Source of the DNA: SZUA-442 sp963759175
GTDB taxonomy: Bacteria; Actinomycetota; Acidimicrobiia; Spongiisociales; UBA5794
Assembly (NCBI GenBank): GCA_963759175.1
Contig: CAVWXP010000017.1
Coordinates: 124,001-188,000, forward strand
Direction: 5' to 3'
DNA: 64,000 bases
In this document: positions 26,183-34,924 of the stretch, one piece after another
How positions within the stretch are numbered: position 1 is the first letter of the stretch
Layout of the letters: the number at the start of each line of letters is the position of its first letter
The notes under the pieces: generated by a model
The model's input: the letters and a program-made list of their open reading frames with translations, nothing else
Database searches by the model: none
Told to the model about the DNA's origin: nothing
Made by a program: the position numbers and the translations under genes

Positions 26183-26682
26183 AGGACATAGGGGATCAAC
26201 CGCCAGGGGACGTCCGAGCGATACTGCCGATAGCCGGGGACCTCGGCCACGAGCATGTCCTCCTCGTGGCCGGACTTGGCCATGAAGAACACGACGAAGA
26301 CGACCGAGCTGAGCATCGTGGCCGCGTTGGCGTATGCGAGGCCGACACCGAGCGAGAAGAAGATGATGCTCGTGTACATGGGGTGTCGCACGTACCGATA
26401 CGGACCCTCCTCGATCAGACCCATGCCCTCGACCGGACGCGGGAAGGGCGTGAGGTTGGATCCGTGGTACCGGAATGCCCAGATCGAGAAGACGGCGGCA
26501 CCGAGGGCCACGATGACGCCGACGATCTGCGCGAACACGATGCCGGGGAGGTCGGGGACGCCTTCGCCGGCGAACAGGGTGGCGACGAACAACCCGAAGA
26601 GACCGACCTGGGCTACGACCCATCCCGTCCCCCGTCCGGACGGAGGCGTATGTGAGTCATCTTGACTTAGATTATCTGGCAT
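26179..26682 (-). CDS. Isoprenylcysteine methyltransferase/phospholipid methyltransferase-family membrane protein
   Basis: The 167-residue protein has about four membrane helices and the family core GPYRYVRHPMYTS, with a C-terminal EEDMLVAEVPGYRQYRSDVPW that binds S-adenosylmethionine in relatives. The methyl acceptor is unknown (lipid, quinone or prenyl thiol are all possible). The ATG at 26682 is preferred. It is divergent from clpB with only 64 bases between the two starts. Confidence 0.82.
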   Translation of the reverse strand: MPDNLSQDDSHTPPSGRGTGWVVAQVGLFGLFVATLFAGEGVPDLPGIVFAQIVGVIVALGAAVFSIWAFRYHGSNLTPFPRPVEGMGLIEEGPYRYVRHPMYTSIIFFSLGVGLAYANAATMLSSVVFVVFFMAKSGHEEDMLVAEVPGYRQYRSDVPWRLIPYVL

Positions 26683-26746
26683 AACCCGTGTACCGATCGC
26701 GTTGAACGATGCGTAGTATTGCATCGAGGAGCATCAGACGATCACC

Positions 26747-29317
26747 ATGGACATCAACACCTTCACGCAACGGAGCCAACAGGCCATCATCGGCGCCAGG
26801 GACACCGCCGGGGCACGGTCGCACCAATACGTGCAACCCGAGCACCTCCTCGACGCCCTACTCGCCCAGACCGACGGGCTGGTCTATCCCATCATGGCCT
26901 CGGTCGGCGCCCATGTGACGGACATCCGGGGGCCACTCGAAGCCGACCTCGCCGCCATCCCGACGGTCATCGGTGGCACCGACGTCGCCTTCTCCGGTGA
27001 CACGCTGGCCGTTCTCGAGCAGGCGGGCACCGAGCGCGAAGCGATGGGTGACACATACACGTCGGTGGAACACCTCGTGATGGCGCTCGCCGAGTCGCCA
27101 GGGGACGTCGGCCAGATCCTGCGCAAGGCTGGCATCACACGTGACAGCGTCCTTGGCGCCCTGGCGTCGGTGCGTGGCAGTCAGAAGGTCACGAGCCAGA
27201 ACCCGGAGGACACGTTCGCCCCCCTCGACAAGTACGGGCGCGACCTCACCGAGGACGCTCGCAAGGGCAAGCTCGATCCGGTGATCGGCCGCGACGACGA
27301 GATCCGGCGCGTCATCCAGGTCCTGTCACGACGCACCAAGAACAACCCGGTCCTCATCGGCGAACCCGGCACCGGCAAGACAGCGATCGCCGAGGGCCTG
27401 GCACAACGGATCGTGGACGGCGATGTCCCCGAGAGCCTCAAGAACCGGCGACTGATCGCTCTCGACATCGGTTCGATGGTGGCGGGCGCCAAGTATCGCG
27501 GCGAGTTCGAGGAACGCCTCCAGGCGGTACTGAACGAGATCAAGGAGTCCGAGGGTCGCATCATCACCTTCATCGACGAGATGCACACCATCGTCGGCGC
27601 CGGCGCCGCCGAGGGCTCGATGGACGCCTCGAACATGCTCAAACCGATGCTGGCGCGCGGCGAACTCAGGATGGTGGGCGCCACGACGCTCGACGAGTAC
27701 CGCAAGTACGTCGAGAAGGACCCTGCGCTCGAGCGACGCTTCCAACCCGTCCTCGTCGAAGCCCCGTCGGTGGACGAAGCCATCGGCATCCTCCGGGGGC
27801 TCAAGGAGCGGTACGAGGTGCACCACGGTGTGCGCATCACGGATGCAGCGCTGATCGGCGCAGCCGTCCTGTCCGACCGGTATGTGACGGGCAGGCACCT
27901 TCCGGACAAGGCGATCGATCTCATCGACGAGGCAGCGTCGAAGCTGCGTATCGAGATCGACTCGATGCCAGACGAGATCGACGAACTCGAACGCCGCCGC
28001 CGCCAGCTCGAGATCGAGAGGCAGGCCCTCGCCAAGGAGGAGGATCCGGCCTCGATCGAGCGTCGAGAGGTCATCGAGGAGGAACTCGCCAACATCGGCG
28101 AGGAGCTGGGAACGCTCATGGCGCACTGGCAGCTCGAGAAGGACGCCATCGACGCGATCCGTTCGACCAAGGAAGCGATCGAGGACACCCGGGCCGAGAC
28201 CGAACGCGCCGAACGCCAGGGCGACCTCGAACGGGCGGCAGAGCTCCGATATGCCACGCTGCCTGCGCTGAGCCAGCAGTTGGCTGCCGAGCAGGAGGAC
28301 CTCGACCGTCTCCAGGGCGATCTGAAGATGCTCAAGGAGGAGGTCGACGAGGAGGATGTCGCCGAAGTGGTGAGCCGCTGGACCGGCGTGCCGGTGTCCA
28401 AGCTCATGGAGGGCGAGATGTCCAAGCTCGTACACCTCGAGGACCACCTGCACCAACGGGTGATCGGCCAGGACGCGGCCGTTGCATCCATCGCCAATGC
28501 CATTCGGCGATCTCGAGCGGGTTTGTCGGATCCGAACCGCCCGATCGGTTCGTTCCTCTTCCTCGGCCCGACGGGGGTCGGCAAGACGGAGCTGGCGAGG
28601 GCATTGGCCGAGTTCCTCTTCGACGACGAGCGGGCGATGGTGCGCATCGACATGTCCGAGTACATGGAGAAGCACTCGGTCAGTCGTCTCATCGGGGCTC
28701 CCCCCGGGTATGTGGGGTACGACGAAGGCGGTCAGCTCACCGAAGCCGTACGCCGGCGTCCCTACTCGGTGATCCTGCTCGACGAGGTCGAGAAGGCCCA
28801 TGGGGACGTCTTCAACGCCCTGCTCCAGGTCCTCGACGATGGTCGGATGACCGATGGCCACGGGCGGACCGTCGACTTCACGAACACGGTGCTGGTGATG
28901 ACCTCGAACCTGGGCTCCGAGTTCATCGATCCCGAGCTACCGGAGTCGGTGGTGGAGGATCGGGTGATGGGCGCCGTGCGAGAGCACTTCCGCCCCGAGT
29001 TCCTCAACCGGGTCGACGACGTGATCGTCTTCCATCGGTTGTCCAAGGAAGACCTGCGTCAGATCGTCGAGATCCAGTTCGCCGAGCTCCGGCACCGGCT
29101 CGCCGATCGCAAGATCGACGTGGACCTCACCGAGGACGGTATCGACTGGCTCACCGACCACGGCTACGACCCCAGCTATGGGGCGAGGCCGCTCAAGCGC
29201 CTGCTCCAAACCGCAGTGGCGGACCCGCTTGCCATGCGAGTCCTCGCAGGCGAGCTCCCCGAGGGCTCGACGGTGACGATCAGCGCCGCGGCCGGCGAGC
29301 TCACGTTCACCCCCTGA
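26747..29317 (+). CDS. clpB: Disaggregase ClpB (Hsp100)
   Basis: The 856-residue protein is collinear with ClpB. It has N-domain repeats (1-145), AAA1 with Walker A GEPGTGKT (205-212), a coiled-coil middle domain (about 405-525) and AAA2 with Walker A GPTGVGKT (607-614) and GYVGYDEGG pore residues. It rescues aggregated proteins together with DnaKJ-GrpE, also in the window. A short inverted repeat CGATGC-N8-GCATCG around TAGTAT lies at 26707-26726. I could not find a convincing HAIR site here. Confidence 0.97.
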   Translation: MDINTFTQRSQQAIIGARDTAGARSHQYVQPEHLLDALLAQTDGLVYPIMASVGAHVTDIRGPLEADLAAIPTVIGGTDVAFSGDTLAVLEQAGTEREAMGDTYTSVEHLVMALAESPGDVGQILRKAGITRDSVLGALASVRGSQKVTSQNPEDTFAPLDKYGRDLTEDARKGKLDPVIGRDDEIRRVIQVLSRRTKNNPVLIGEPGTGKTAIAEGLAQRIVDGDVPESLKNRRLIALDIGSMVAGAKYRGEFEERLQAVLNEIKESEGRIITFIDEMHTIVGAGAAEGSMDASNMLKPMLARGELRMVGATTLDEYRKYVEKDPALERRFQPVLVEAPSVDEAIGILRGLKERYEVHHGVRITDAALIGAAVLSDRYVTGRHLPDKAIDLIDEAASKLRIEIDSMPDEIDELERRRRQLEIERQALAKEEDPASIERREVIEEELANIGEELGTLMAHWQLEKDAIDAIRSTKEAIEDTRAETERAERQGDLERAAELRYATLPALSQQLAAEQEDLDRLQGDLKMLKEEVDEEDVAEVVSRWTGVPVSKLMEGEMSKLVHLEDHLHQRVIGQDAAVASIANAIRRSRAGLSDPNRPIGSFLFLGPTGVGKTELARALAEFLFDDERAMVRIDMSEYMEKHSVSRLIGAPPGYVGYDEGGQLTEAVRRRPYSVILLDEVEKAHGDVFNALLQVLDDGRMTDGHGRTVDFTNTVLVMTSNLGSEFIDPELPESVVEDRVMGAVREHFRPEFLNRVDDVIVFHRLSKEDLRQIVEIQFAELRHRLADRKIDVDLTEDGIDWLTDHGYDPSYGARPLKRLLQTAVADPLAMRVLAGELPEGSTVTISAAAGELTFTP

Positions 29318-29320
29318 CCC

Positions 29321-29371
29321 GTTCTTGCGTAAATAGCGTTCACACAGGGTGAACGCTATTTACGCAAGAAC
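29321..29371. repeat. GTTCTTGCGTA hairpin repeat, copy 2
   Basis: A perfect 23-bp inverted repeat (outer GTTCTTGCGTAA, inner ATAGCGTTCAC) with a 5-base loop starts three bases after the clpB stop and ends 16 bases before the convergent sigma-partner stop. It is identical, with flanks, to copy 3. Confidence 0.92.
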
Positions 29372-29387
29372 GCAGTGTCGCTGTGGG

Positions 29388-30297
29388 TTAGCCGTTCCGT
29401 TCAGCCCGCCAGATCGAGACCAGGTCTTCCAGGATGACCGGATAGGTGTCTGGATCCACGTTCACGGCGATCGCCTGTCGAGGGAGAGTCCGCTCCGGTC
29501 CCGTAGGTGTCGAGAGCCCATCGCTGGAAGTCCTCCTCCAACGCCCACCACGGATCCGTCTGGATCGGCATCAGTCCCGCGTACGCCAGGGCACCAGCGT
29601 CATCGAACCGAATCCCGAACAGCACGGTCTCCGGATGCGGATAGATCGGTTCGATCTCGGCGGCCGTGCGGGTCAGCCGACATTGGGTAGTGCCGCTCGC
29701 AAGCGCCCGACACTCGTCAACCGAGTACACAGCACCGAGATCGCTGTTGATCTCGAGGAAAGTTCGAGTCCACAGTTCTCGTTCCGCGTCGGTTTCGCCC
29801 GGCGCATCCCATTGCCCGGCGGCGACGACCATGTCTGCCGCAGCTTGATGCTCGCCGCGGTTGAGCAGATCCGCGTACTCGTTCATGAAGGCGACAGCTT
29901 CAGCGTCGAGTGTCGGCACTGTCGTGGTGGTCGCGGCGTCGTCGCTCGTCGTATCTGCGTCGGTGGTCGTGGTTGCCTCGGTCGTCGTTGCCTCTTGTAC
30001 GGCCGTCGTGGTCGGCGTCGTTGCTGGGGGTTCCGACGACGTCGTGTTCCCGAGCAACAACGCTGCTCCGACGACCACGATCACAGCGGCGAATGCCGCT
30101 GCCGCAACCAACAGGCCCGTTCTCTTCTTCGGTTTCGGCGACTGCACCGGCGCCATTGCTTCCTTGGTGTCCATGTCCATGCTCCTTCGAATATGGGAGA
30201 GAGCAACCGAACTCGGACGTGCAGACGCAGGCAGTTCGTGCCCCGGGGCGAAGGGATCCGCCTCGGCAAGTTGCCTGATCACGGTGTCGCTGTTCAT
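29388..30297 (-). CDS. Membrane NTF2-like partner of ECF sigma factor (cassette 1), apparent frameshift
   Basis: This sigma-linked membrane protein has a cytoplasmic N-terminus (1-58), one membrane helix (61-83), a threonine-rich stalk and an external SnoaL/NTF2-like domain (FMNEYADLLNRGEHQAAADMV...). It is paralogous to the genes at 31125 and 33230. Near 29480 the frame appears to slip. One base over, the reading ends naturally as VNVDPDTYPVILEDLVSIW and stops at 29388-29390, whereas the present frame ends in arginine-rich residues at 29401. It lies four bases after its sigma gene and probably acts as an anti-sigma factor or sensor. No zinc anti-sigma motif is present. Confidence 0.7.
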
Positions 30298-30301
30298 ACG
30301 G

Positions 30302-30880
30302 TCACCTCTCCTTCCGGTTCGCACGGGAGGACTGGTCTGTCGATGCGGGACCATCGACCTTGCTGGAGAGCCGCTTGGCGGCCCTTTCGAAGCGCTTTCG
30401 CGCCGCTTCCTCGGTACAACCCAGCACCGAGGAGATCTCTGTGAGCGAGAGGCGCTCCATGGCACGGAGCCGCAGGATCTCCTGATCGGACTCCGAGAGC
30501 CGATCGAGGGATCGGAGCACATACTCGAGCTCGTCGCTCACCACGACCTGCCGTTCGGGACCCTCGACCCGGCCGGGGGCAAGACCCGCGACCTTGGCAG
30601 AGAGACGGAGGGATCGTCGGGCGCTGCGCTTGGCGTTTCGCACCACGTTTCGGGCGATTCCGTAGAGCCACAGCACCGCCTCGTCTCCTCTGGGGGCTTC
30701 GGCGATCCTGCGCCAGGCGACGACGAAGACCTCCGACGCCGCATCGTTGGCATCGGCGACCGGGAGGCGCCGGAGGCAGTAGCGCAACACGTCGTCGTAG
30801 CTCTGTGAGAACAGCGAGTGGAAGCGAGCTTCCCCCTCGGCTGGTGATCCCACGCTGATATCCCTCTCCAACGACTTCAT
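30302..30880 (-). CDS. ECF-type RNA polymerase sigma factor (cassette 1)
   Basis: The protein is about 192 residues. Sigma region 2 is DVLRYCLRRLPVADANDAASEVFVVAWRR with WLYGIARNVVRN, and region 4 is the helix-turn-helix LSLTEISSVLGCTEEAARKRFERA. The start at 30880 is chosen from three in-frame ATGs. Upstream within 70 bases lie three ATGTCCGG/TCCGGACAT elements, also found near the other two sigma genes. It likely directs stress transcription under control of the membrane partner that follows. Confidence 0.88.
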   Translation of the reverse strand: MKSLERDISVGSPAEGEARFHSLFSQSYDDVLRYCLRRLPVADANDAASEVFVVAWRRIAEAPRGDEAVLWLYGIARNVVRNAKRSARRSLRLSAKVAGLAPGRVEGPERQVVVSDELEYVLRSLDRLSESDQEILRLRAMERLSLTEISSVLGCTEEAARKRFERAAKRLSSKVDGPASTDQSSRANRKER

Positions 30881-30983
30881 CACCCCAACATGTCCGGCCA
30901 ACAGCATCGCGGACACCGAATCCGGATGTCCTCAGCCAGCCGATCCGGACATGAACGGGTGTCTGGACATCGCACGGGAACCT

Positions 30984-31018
30984 AGTGGGAGGGCCCGATC
31001 ATTTCAGGCCCTCCCACT
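30984..31018. terminator. Hairpin between cassettes 2 and 1
   Basis: A 12-bp perfect stem AGTGGGAGGGCC with an 11-base loop lies downstream of the cassette 2 partner gene and its repeat copy, and upstream of the sigma 1 promoter. Confidence 0.7.
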
Positions 31019-31060
31019 GGGGCGAACACCCTGGCTTTCGCCCGCCGCCACCCCTGACCC

Positions 31061-31111
31061 GTTCTTGCGTAAATAGCGTTCACACAGGGTGAACGCTATT
31101 TACGCAAGAAC
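31061..31111. repeat. GTTCTTGCGTA hairpin repeat, copy 3
   Basis: This copy is identical to copy 2 over the whole hairpin and about 10-13 flanking bases on each side (CCCCTGACCC... and ...GCAGTGTCGCTG), which indicates a recent duplication. It starts 13 bases past the stop of the cassette 2 partner. Confidence 0.92.
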
Positions 31112-31124
31112 GCAGTGTCGCTGC

Positions 31125-32024
31125 CTACGGACGACCTGCTTCGCGGTAGGCCCAGTAGGCGGGCATCAGCTCCTGCCACGCAGCTATCGCGTCGTCTGTG
31201 ATGCGCGGTGGCGAGGGATTGTCCGTCGTGGCGTTCAACGTGTCGATCTGATCCGGGTGCTCCGTCTGCAGCCACGCTCGGAGCTCCTGGGTCTCGGGAA
31301 TGAGCAACGCCAGGTCCTCGGTCAGCGTCACACTCGTTGCTACGTCGTCGTTCAGGGAGATGCGGAGGACGGCTTCTTGGGACTCGAGATACCTGAAGAC
31401 ACCACCCTCGATCGTCACCTGACAGCTGATGCCGGAAAACGCCAGCGTGCAGCTATCTGCCGTCCACTGCTCGTCCATGGCCCAACGCCATGCCAGTTCC
31501 TGCTCCCAGAGATCGCGAGCAGCGTCGACGAGTACATACGAGTTGAACCTGGCATCGGGTGAAGCCAGGGCCACCAGTGCCGCCTCGTCGCGTCCATTGA
31601 ACGCCTCGAAGAACTGCGCCACGAAAGCCTCCTGCTCCGGGGCCAACGCGTCGTCGGCGGCTGTAGGCACCGTCGTGGTGGGCGCAGGCTCGGCGCTCGT
31701 CGGCGGCGGGCTCTCTGCGTTCGTCACCGGTGGCGCCTCCGTGGTGGGCGTCGTGGCTGGAGGTTCCGACGAGGTCGTGTTCCCAATCCACAATGCTCCA
31801 CCAACGACCACGATCACAGCGGCGAAGGCCGCTGCCGCGACGAGCAGACCCGACCTCTTCTTCGGTTTCGGCGACTGCACCGGCGCCATTGCTTCCCTGG
31901 TGTCCATGTCCGTGCTCCTTGCTCGGATGAGGGTCAGCAAGGCAGCGACCTCGTCGTCACTGAAGTCGGACCGTGGGTCCGGGATCGGGTTCGCCGATCG
32001 CATTCGGGTCTCGAGCGAGTTCAT
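31125..32024 (-). CDS. Membrane NTF2-like partner of ECF sigma factor (cassette 2)
   Basis: The 299-residue protein has a cytoplasmic N-terminus with FSDDEVAALLTLIRAR, a membrane helix (59-81) nearly identical to that of cassette 1 (LLVAAAAFAAVIVVVG), a P/T-rich stalk and an external SnoaL-like domain (FVAQFFEAFNGRDEAALVALA, later a disulfide-capable CTLAFSGISC). The start overlaps the sigma stop by four bases. This is the only one of the three partner genes with an unbroken frame. A role as anti-sigma factor or sensor is inferred from linkage. Confidence 0.8.
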   Translation of the reverse strand: MNSLETRMRSANPIPDPRSDFSDDEVAALLTLIRARSTDMDTREAMAPVQSPKPKKRSGLLVAAAAFAAVIVVVGGALWIGNTTSSEPPATTPTTEAPPVTNAESPPPTSAEPAPTTTVPTAADDALAPEQEAFVAQFFEAFNGRDEAALVALASPDARFNSYVLVDAARDLWEQELAWRWAMDEQWTADSCTLAFSGISCQVTIEGGVFRYLESQEAVLRISLNDDVATSVTLTEDLALLIPETQELRAWLQTEHPDQIDTLNATTDNPSPPRITDDAIAAWQELMPAYWAYREAGRP

Positions 32025-32575
32025 GCCTCACCTCCTTCTTCTGCTGGCACGGGGGCAGTGCGCGGTTCTCGTGACGGTGCGCCGAGGGCGCGTCCCAGCC
32101 GTTTGTACGCACGGCTGATGCGTTGGTCGATGGCGGCTCTGCTCACGAAGTGCATGGCAGCAACCTGCTCTCTGGACAAACCCTCCCACTCGACCAGTCG
32201 GAGGACCTCGCGATCCTTCTCCGGCAAGGTGTCGAGTGCGGCGATGAGTTCTGCGTATTCCTCGTTGCGGACGATCTGCGGCTCGGGTCCGGGCTCGGCC
32301 GGCTGGCGGTGCGACGACAGCTTGGATGTGAGCCGGAGGCGGCGACGACTCGATCGGTCCCGGTTGCGCAGGACGTTCGCGGCCACCGTGTAGAGCCAGG
32401 GCAGGGCCTCGTCGCCCGCAGGGACGTCGTCGATGCGGCGCAGGGCGACGACGAAGACCTCTGACGTCGCATCCTTCGCCTCCTCCCGTGTCGTGCGTCG
32501 GGCGCAGTAGGCGAGGATGTCGACCGCATGCGCTCGATAGAGCTGTTCGAAATCGTCTTCATGATGTCTGCTCAT
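32021..32575 (-). CDS. ECF-type RNA polymerase sigma factor (cassette 2)
   Basis: The 184-residue protein has region 2 (FEQLYRAHAVDILAYCARRTTREEAKDATSEVF, WLYTVAANVLRN) and region 4 (LVEWEGLSREQVAAMHFVSRAAIDQRISRAYKRL). It is closer to sigma 3 than to sigma 1; both end PVPAEEGGEA. The ATG at 32575 is chosen because the upstream extension crosses a hairpin. ATGTCCGG and CGGACATA elements lie within 140 bases upstream. Confidence 0.88.
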   Translation of the reverse strand: MSRHHEDDFEQLYRAHAVDILAYCARRTTREEAKDATSEVFVVALRRIDDVPAGDEALPWLYTVAANVLRNRDRSSRRRLRLTSKLSSHRQPAEPGPEPQIVRNEEYAELIAALDTLPEKDREVLRLVEWEGLSREQVAAMHFVSRAAIDQRISRAYKRLGRALGAPSREPRTAPVPAEEGGEA

Positions 32576-32718
32576 GGTCGCTCGCAGGTGGGGGTGGTGC
32601 GCATACGTGGGGTCTATGTCCGAACCGTGGTCTGATCTGACAAGTGATTGTGACAAGTCAGACGGCCGAGCGCACCGGACATTGCATAGTGAACAGGCGG
32701 GGGCCTGCGCACAGCGCT

Positions 32719-32751
32719 CCGGGGATCGGCTTTCAAGGTGCCGATCCCCGG
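32719..32751. repeat. GGGGATCGGC hairpin upstream of sigma 2
   Basis: A 12-bp perfect stem CCGGGGATCGGC with a 9-base loop lies 144 bases upstream of the sigma 2 start. The same hairpin with near-identical flanks recurs at 34788 before sigma 3. Confidence 0.8.
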
Positions 32752-32769
32752 TTCGCGCCACCACCCTTT

Positions 32770-32824
32770 CCGTTCTTGCGTAACTCCTGTCCGGGCGTGC
32801 GGATGGGATTTACGCAAGAATGGG
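32770..32824. repeat. GTTCTTGCGTA hairpin repeat, copy 4
   Basis: The ends are GTTCTTGCGTAA and TTACGCAAGAAT, with one end mismatch and a second-type centre. The element begins five bases beyond the nitroreductase stop. Confidence 0.8.
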
Positions 32825-32829
32825 AGAGG

Positions 32830-33189
32830 TCAGGTGAAGACCACCTCGATCATCGGTGCGGTGGCGACGAGATGGTCGAGGTCGGCCTGGGTCCGGTACC
32901 AGTCGATCTCCGGGTCGGTGAACACCTTGCGCCGGAACTCCTCGTCACCGATCTCCACCGCCGTCGCAGTGAAGTCGCCGCGGGTCGTGGAGATGACGAT
33001 CTCGGGATTGCCCCGCACATTGGCGAGCCAGTCGCGACTGCCGGGGGTCCCGGTGATGATGAATCGACCATCGACGTGAAACCACCAGATCTCGACGGAA
33101 CGCGGCTGCCCGGACCGCCGACCGATGGTGGTCAGATCGACGGTCCGGGTGCTCGCCAGATGGGCGATATCCGCTGGTTCAGGGGGCAT
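32830..33189 (-). CDS. Deazaflavin (F420)-dependent nitroreductase-family protein
   Basis: The 119-residue split-barrel protein has the Ddn-type signature DLTTIGRRSGQPRSVEIWWFHVDGRFIITGTPG and WLANVRGNPEIVI. Relatives use reduced F420 to reduce quinones or nitroaromatics at the membrane. It is intact and of usual length. A second member lies at 51981; both genes end next to a GTTCTTGCG repeat. Confidence 0.85.
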   Translation of the reverse strand: MPPEPADIAHLASTRTVDLTTIGRRSGQPRSVEIWWFHVDGRFIITGTPGSRDWLANVRGNPEIVISTTRGDFTATAVEIGDEEFRRKVFTDPEIDWYRTQADLDHLVATAPMIEVVFT

Positions 33190-33229
33190 GGCGCCACCCT
33201 ACGACTTCAACGTGGGTTGAAGTCAAGCC

Positions 33230-34109
33230 CTACGGGCGACCGGCCTCGGCCCACAGTGGTGCGTACTCGAGCCAGATCGCCGAGTCCTCATAGGCCATGA
33301 GCTCACGGAACGAGGGTGTCGTCATCTGCTCGAAGACCTCGGGATGATTCGATTCCATCCAGGAGAGGAATTGTGGCTCGGCCACTTCCGGTGTCACGAT
33401 CAGATTGCCGCGCACCTCCGTGATCAAGCCGTCGGCGTTGAGCAGGAAGGTCGTGCTGCCCAGGATGGGGCCATCGATCAGAGCACGCTCGACCGGTCCG
33501 GAGACCTGCATGTCGCACGTGACTCCGGAACGAATCGCCTCGCACCCGGTCAGCTCGTACACGGACTCCTGGCGGGAGAGAGACTCCATCTCGAGGAGCA
33601 GCTTGTCGAGGGATACCGCGAGACCGTCTGAAACTGACGCCGTCCGCTGCGCTCCCGGCACGAACAGGGCAGCGAATGCATCGACGTCACCGGAGTTGTA
33701 CACCGCAACGTACTCGTCGACGAACGCCTCGAGCTCCGGCGTCATGACCGGTCCCGCATCCACCTCGTCGTCGGTCGTTCCTTCTGATGACGCAATCGTC
33801 GTCGTCGGAAGGCTCTGCGCCTCAGTGGTGGGTGTCGGCGTCGCAGGTGCGACGTCGGACGTCGGTCGGATGAGCAGCACCACCGCTCCCACGACCACGA
33901 TCACTGCGGCGAATGCTGCCGCAGCGATCCACCACGACGATGTTCGTTTTCCGATCCGGCTCGACCGGTCGAGTGAGTTCCTTGGCGTCCATGTTCCCGC
34001 TCCTTTGCTGGGCGAGAAGGAGCACGGCGACGAGTTCATCGTCGGTGAGCTGCTGGGAGTCGTCCGGGACGGGGTTCGCCGAGCGCACCATGAATCCGAT
34101 GTCGGTCAT
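33230..34109 (-). CDS. Membrane NTF2-like partner of ECF sigma factor (cassette 3), apparent frameshift
   Basis: The N-terminus (from 34109: VRSANPVPDDSQQLTDDELVAVLLL) matches cassette 2. The frame then breaks at an AAAA run near 33946. The membrane helix (WWIAAAAFAAVIVVVGAVVLL), stalk and SnoaL-like domain (FVDEYVAVYNSGDVDAFAALFV...CEAIRSGVTC) continue one base over to the stop at 33230. The joined product is about 290 residues and ends WAEAGRP, close to the REAGRP end of cassette 2. The slip in a homopolymer suggests either a sequencing indel or slippage. Confidence 0.72.
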
Positions 34110-34672
34110 GCCTCACCTCCTTCTTCAGCTGGCACGGGGGTCGTGCGTACGTCTGATCTGTGGACACCGAGGCTGCGAGCCATCTTCCGATGGGCCCTGG
34201 TGATCCTCTTGTCGATGGCAGCCCTACTCACGAACATCATGTCTGCCACCTGCTGGCGGCTCAGACCTTCCCATTCGACGAGTCGGATGATCTCCTGATC
34301 CTTGTCCGGGAGCTTCGCCATGGCGGCGAGAACCCGCTCGTGCTCGGTCGAGCGAACCACCTGGGGCTCGGGACCCTCGACGACATCTGCGGGTTGCGCT
34401 CCGATCTTGACCGTCAGGCGGTCCCTCCGGCGCTGGGAGCGACTGCGATCCCTCAGTACGTTCTTGGCGACGCCGTAGAGCCACGGGAGTGCCTCGTCGC
34501 CATTCGGGAGGTCGGCGAACCGCCGCCATGCCACTGCAAAGACATCGGCGGTCGCATCCTTGGCGTCCTCGCTCGACGTCCTGCGGAGGCAATACGCATG
34601 CACGGCCTGTGCGTGCTCGGCGTAGATCCGCTCGAACTGGATCCTGTGCTGGTGGTCGATGCCTGTGGTCAT
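34106..34672 (-). CDS. ECF-type RNA polymerase sigma factor (cassette 3)
   Basis: The 188-residue protein has region 2 (FERIYAEHAQAVHAYCLRRTSSEDAKDATADVF, WLYGVAKNVLRD) and region 4 (LSRQQVADMMFVSRAAIDKRITRAHRKM). The stop overlaps its partner start by four bases. The ATG at 34672 is used; the long upstream extension in this frame is read-through of non-coding and opposite-strand DNA. Upstream are GTCCGGACAT and GGATGTCCG elements like those before sigma 1 and sigma 2. Confidence 0.88.
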   Translation of the reverse strand: MTTGIDHQHRIQFERIYAEHAQAVHAYCLRRTSSEDAKDATADVFAVAWRRFADLPNGDEALPWLYGVAKNVLRDRSRSQRRRDRLTVKIGAQPADVVEGPEPQVVRSTEHERVLAAMAKLPDKDQEIIRLVEWEGLSRQQVADMMFVSRAAIDKRITRAHRKMARSLGVHRSDVRTTPVPAEEGGEA

Positions 34673-34787
34673 GTCACTCGTACACCTATGGCCGGGTGGT
34701 CCCGGTCTCGGACATCCATTCTGATATGTCCGGACGCATGCTGCCGGGGCCATAGAGAAGTGACAGACGGGGGTCGTCGTCAGCGCT

Positions 34788-34821
34788 CCGGGGATCGGCT
34801 TTTCAAGGTGCCGATCCCCGG
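34788..34821. repeat. GGGGATCGGC hairpin upstream of sigma 3
   Basis: This is a second copy of the hairpin at 32719, with one extra T in the loop. Both are preceded by CAGCGCT and followed by TTCGCGCCACC-like sequence and then a GTTCTTGCG repeat, so the whole leader module is duplicated. Confidence 0.8.
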
Positions 34822-34835
34822 ATTCGCGCCACCCT

Positions 34836-34893
34836 CCCCGTTCTTGCGTAGATCCTGTCCGCCCGTGCGGATGCCAGTTACGCAAGAACGGGG
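34836..34893. repeat. GTTCTTGCGTA hairpin repeat, copy 5
   Basis: The ends CCCCGTTCTTGCGTA and complement pair over 15 bp, with a second-type centre. It is the only copy not next to a stop codon; it lies in the divergent space between sigma 3 and a lipoprotein gene. Confidence 0.85.
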
Positions 34894-34924
34894 TCCGGGC
34901 CCGCCGAGCCGTATCCTCTCGCCG

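Noticed and set aside
26640..26746. HAIR site upstream of clpB
   Set aside because: CTTGACT at 26660 resembles one half, but no second half lies at the proper spacing; only a different short inverted repeat is present.
29349..31562. Small ORFs beginning MNAIYARTQ at several places
   Set aside because: They arise from the right arm of the GTTCTTGCG hairpin repeat and have no independent coding character.
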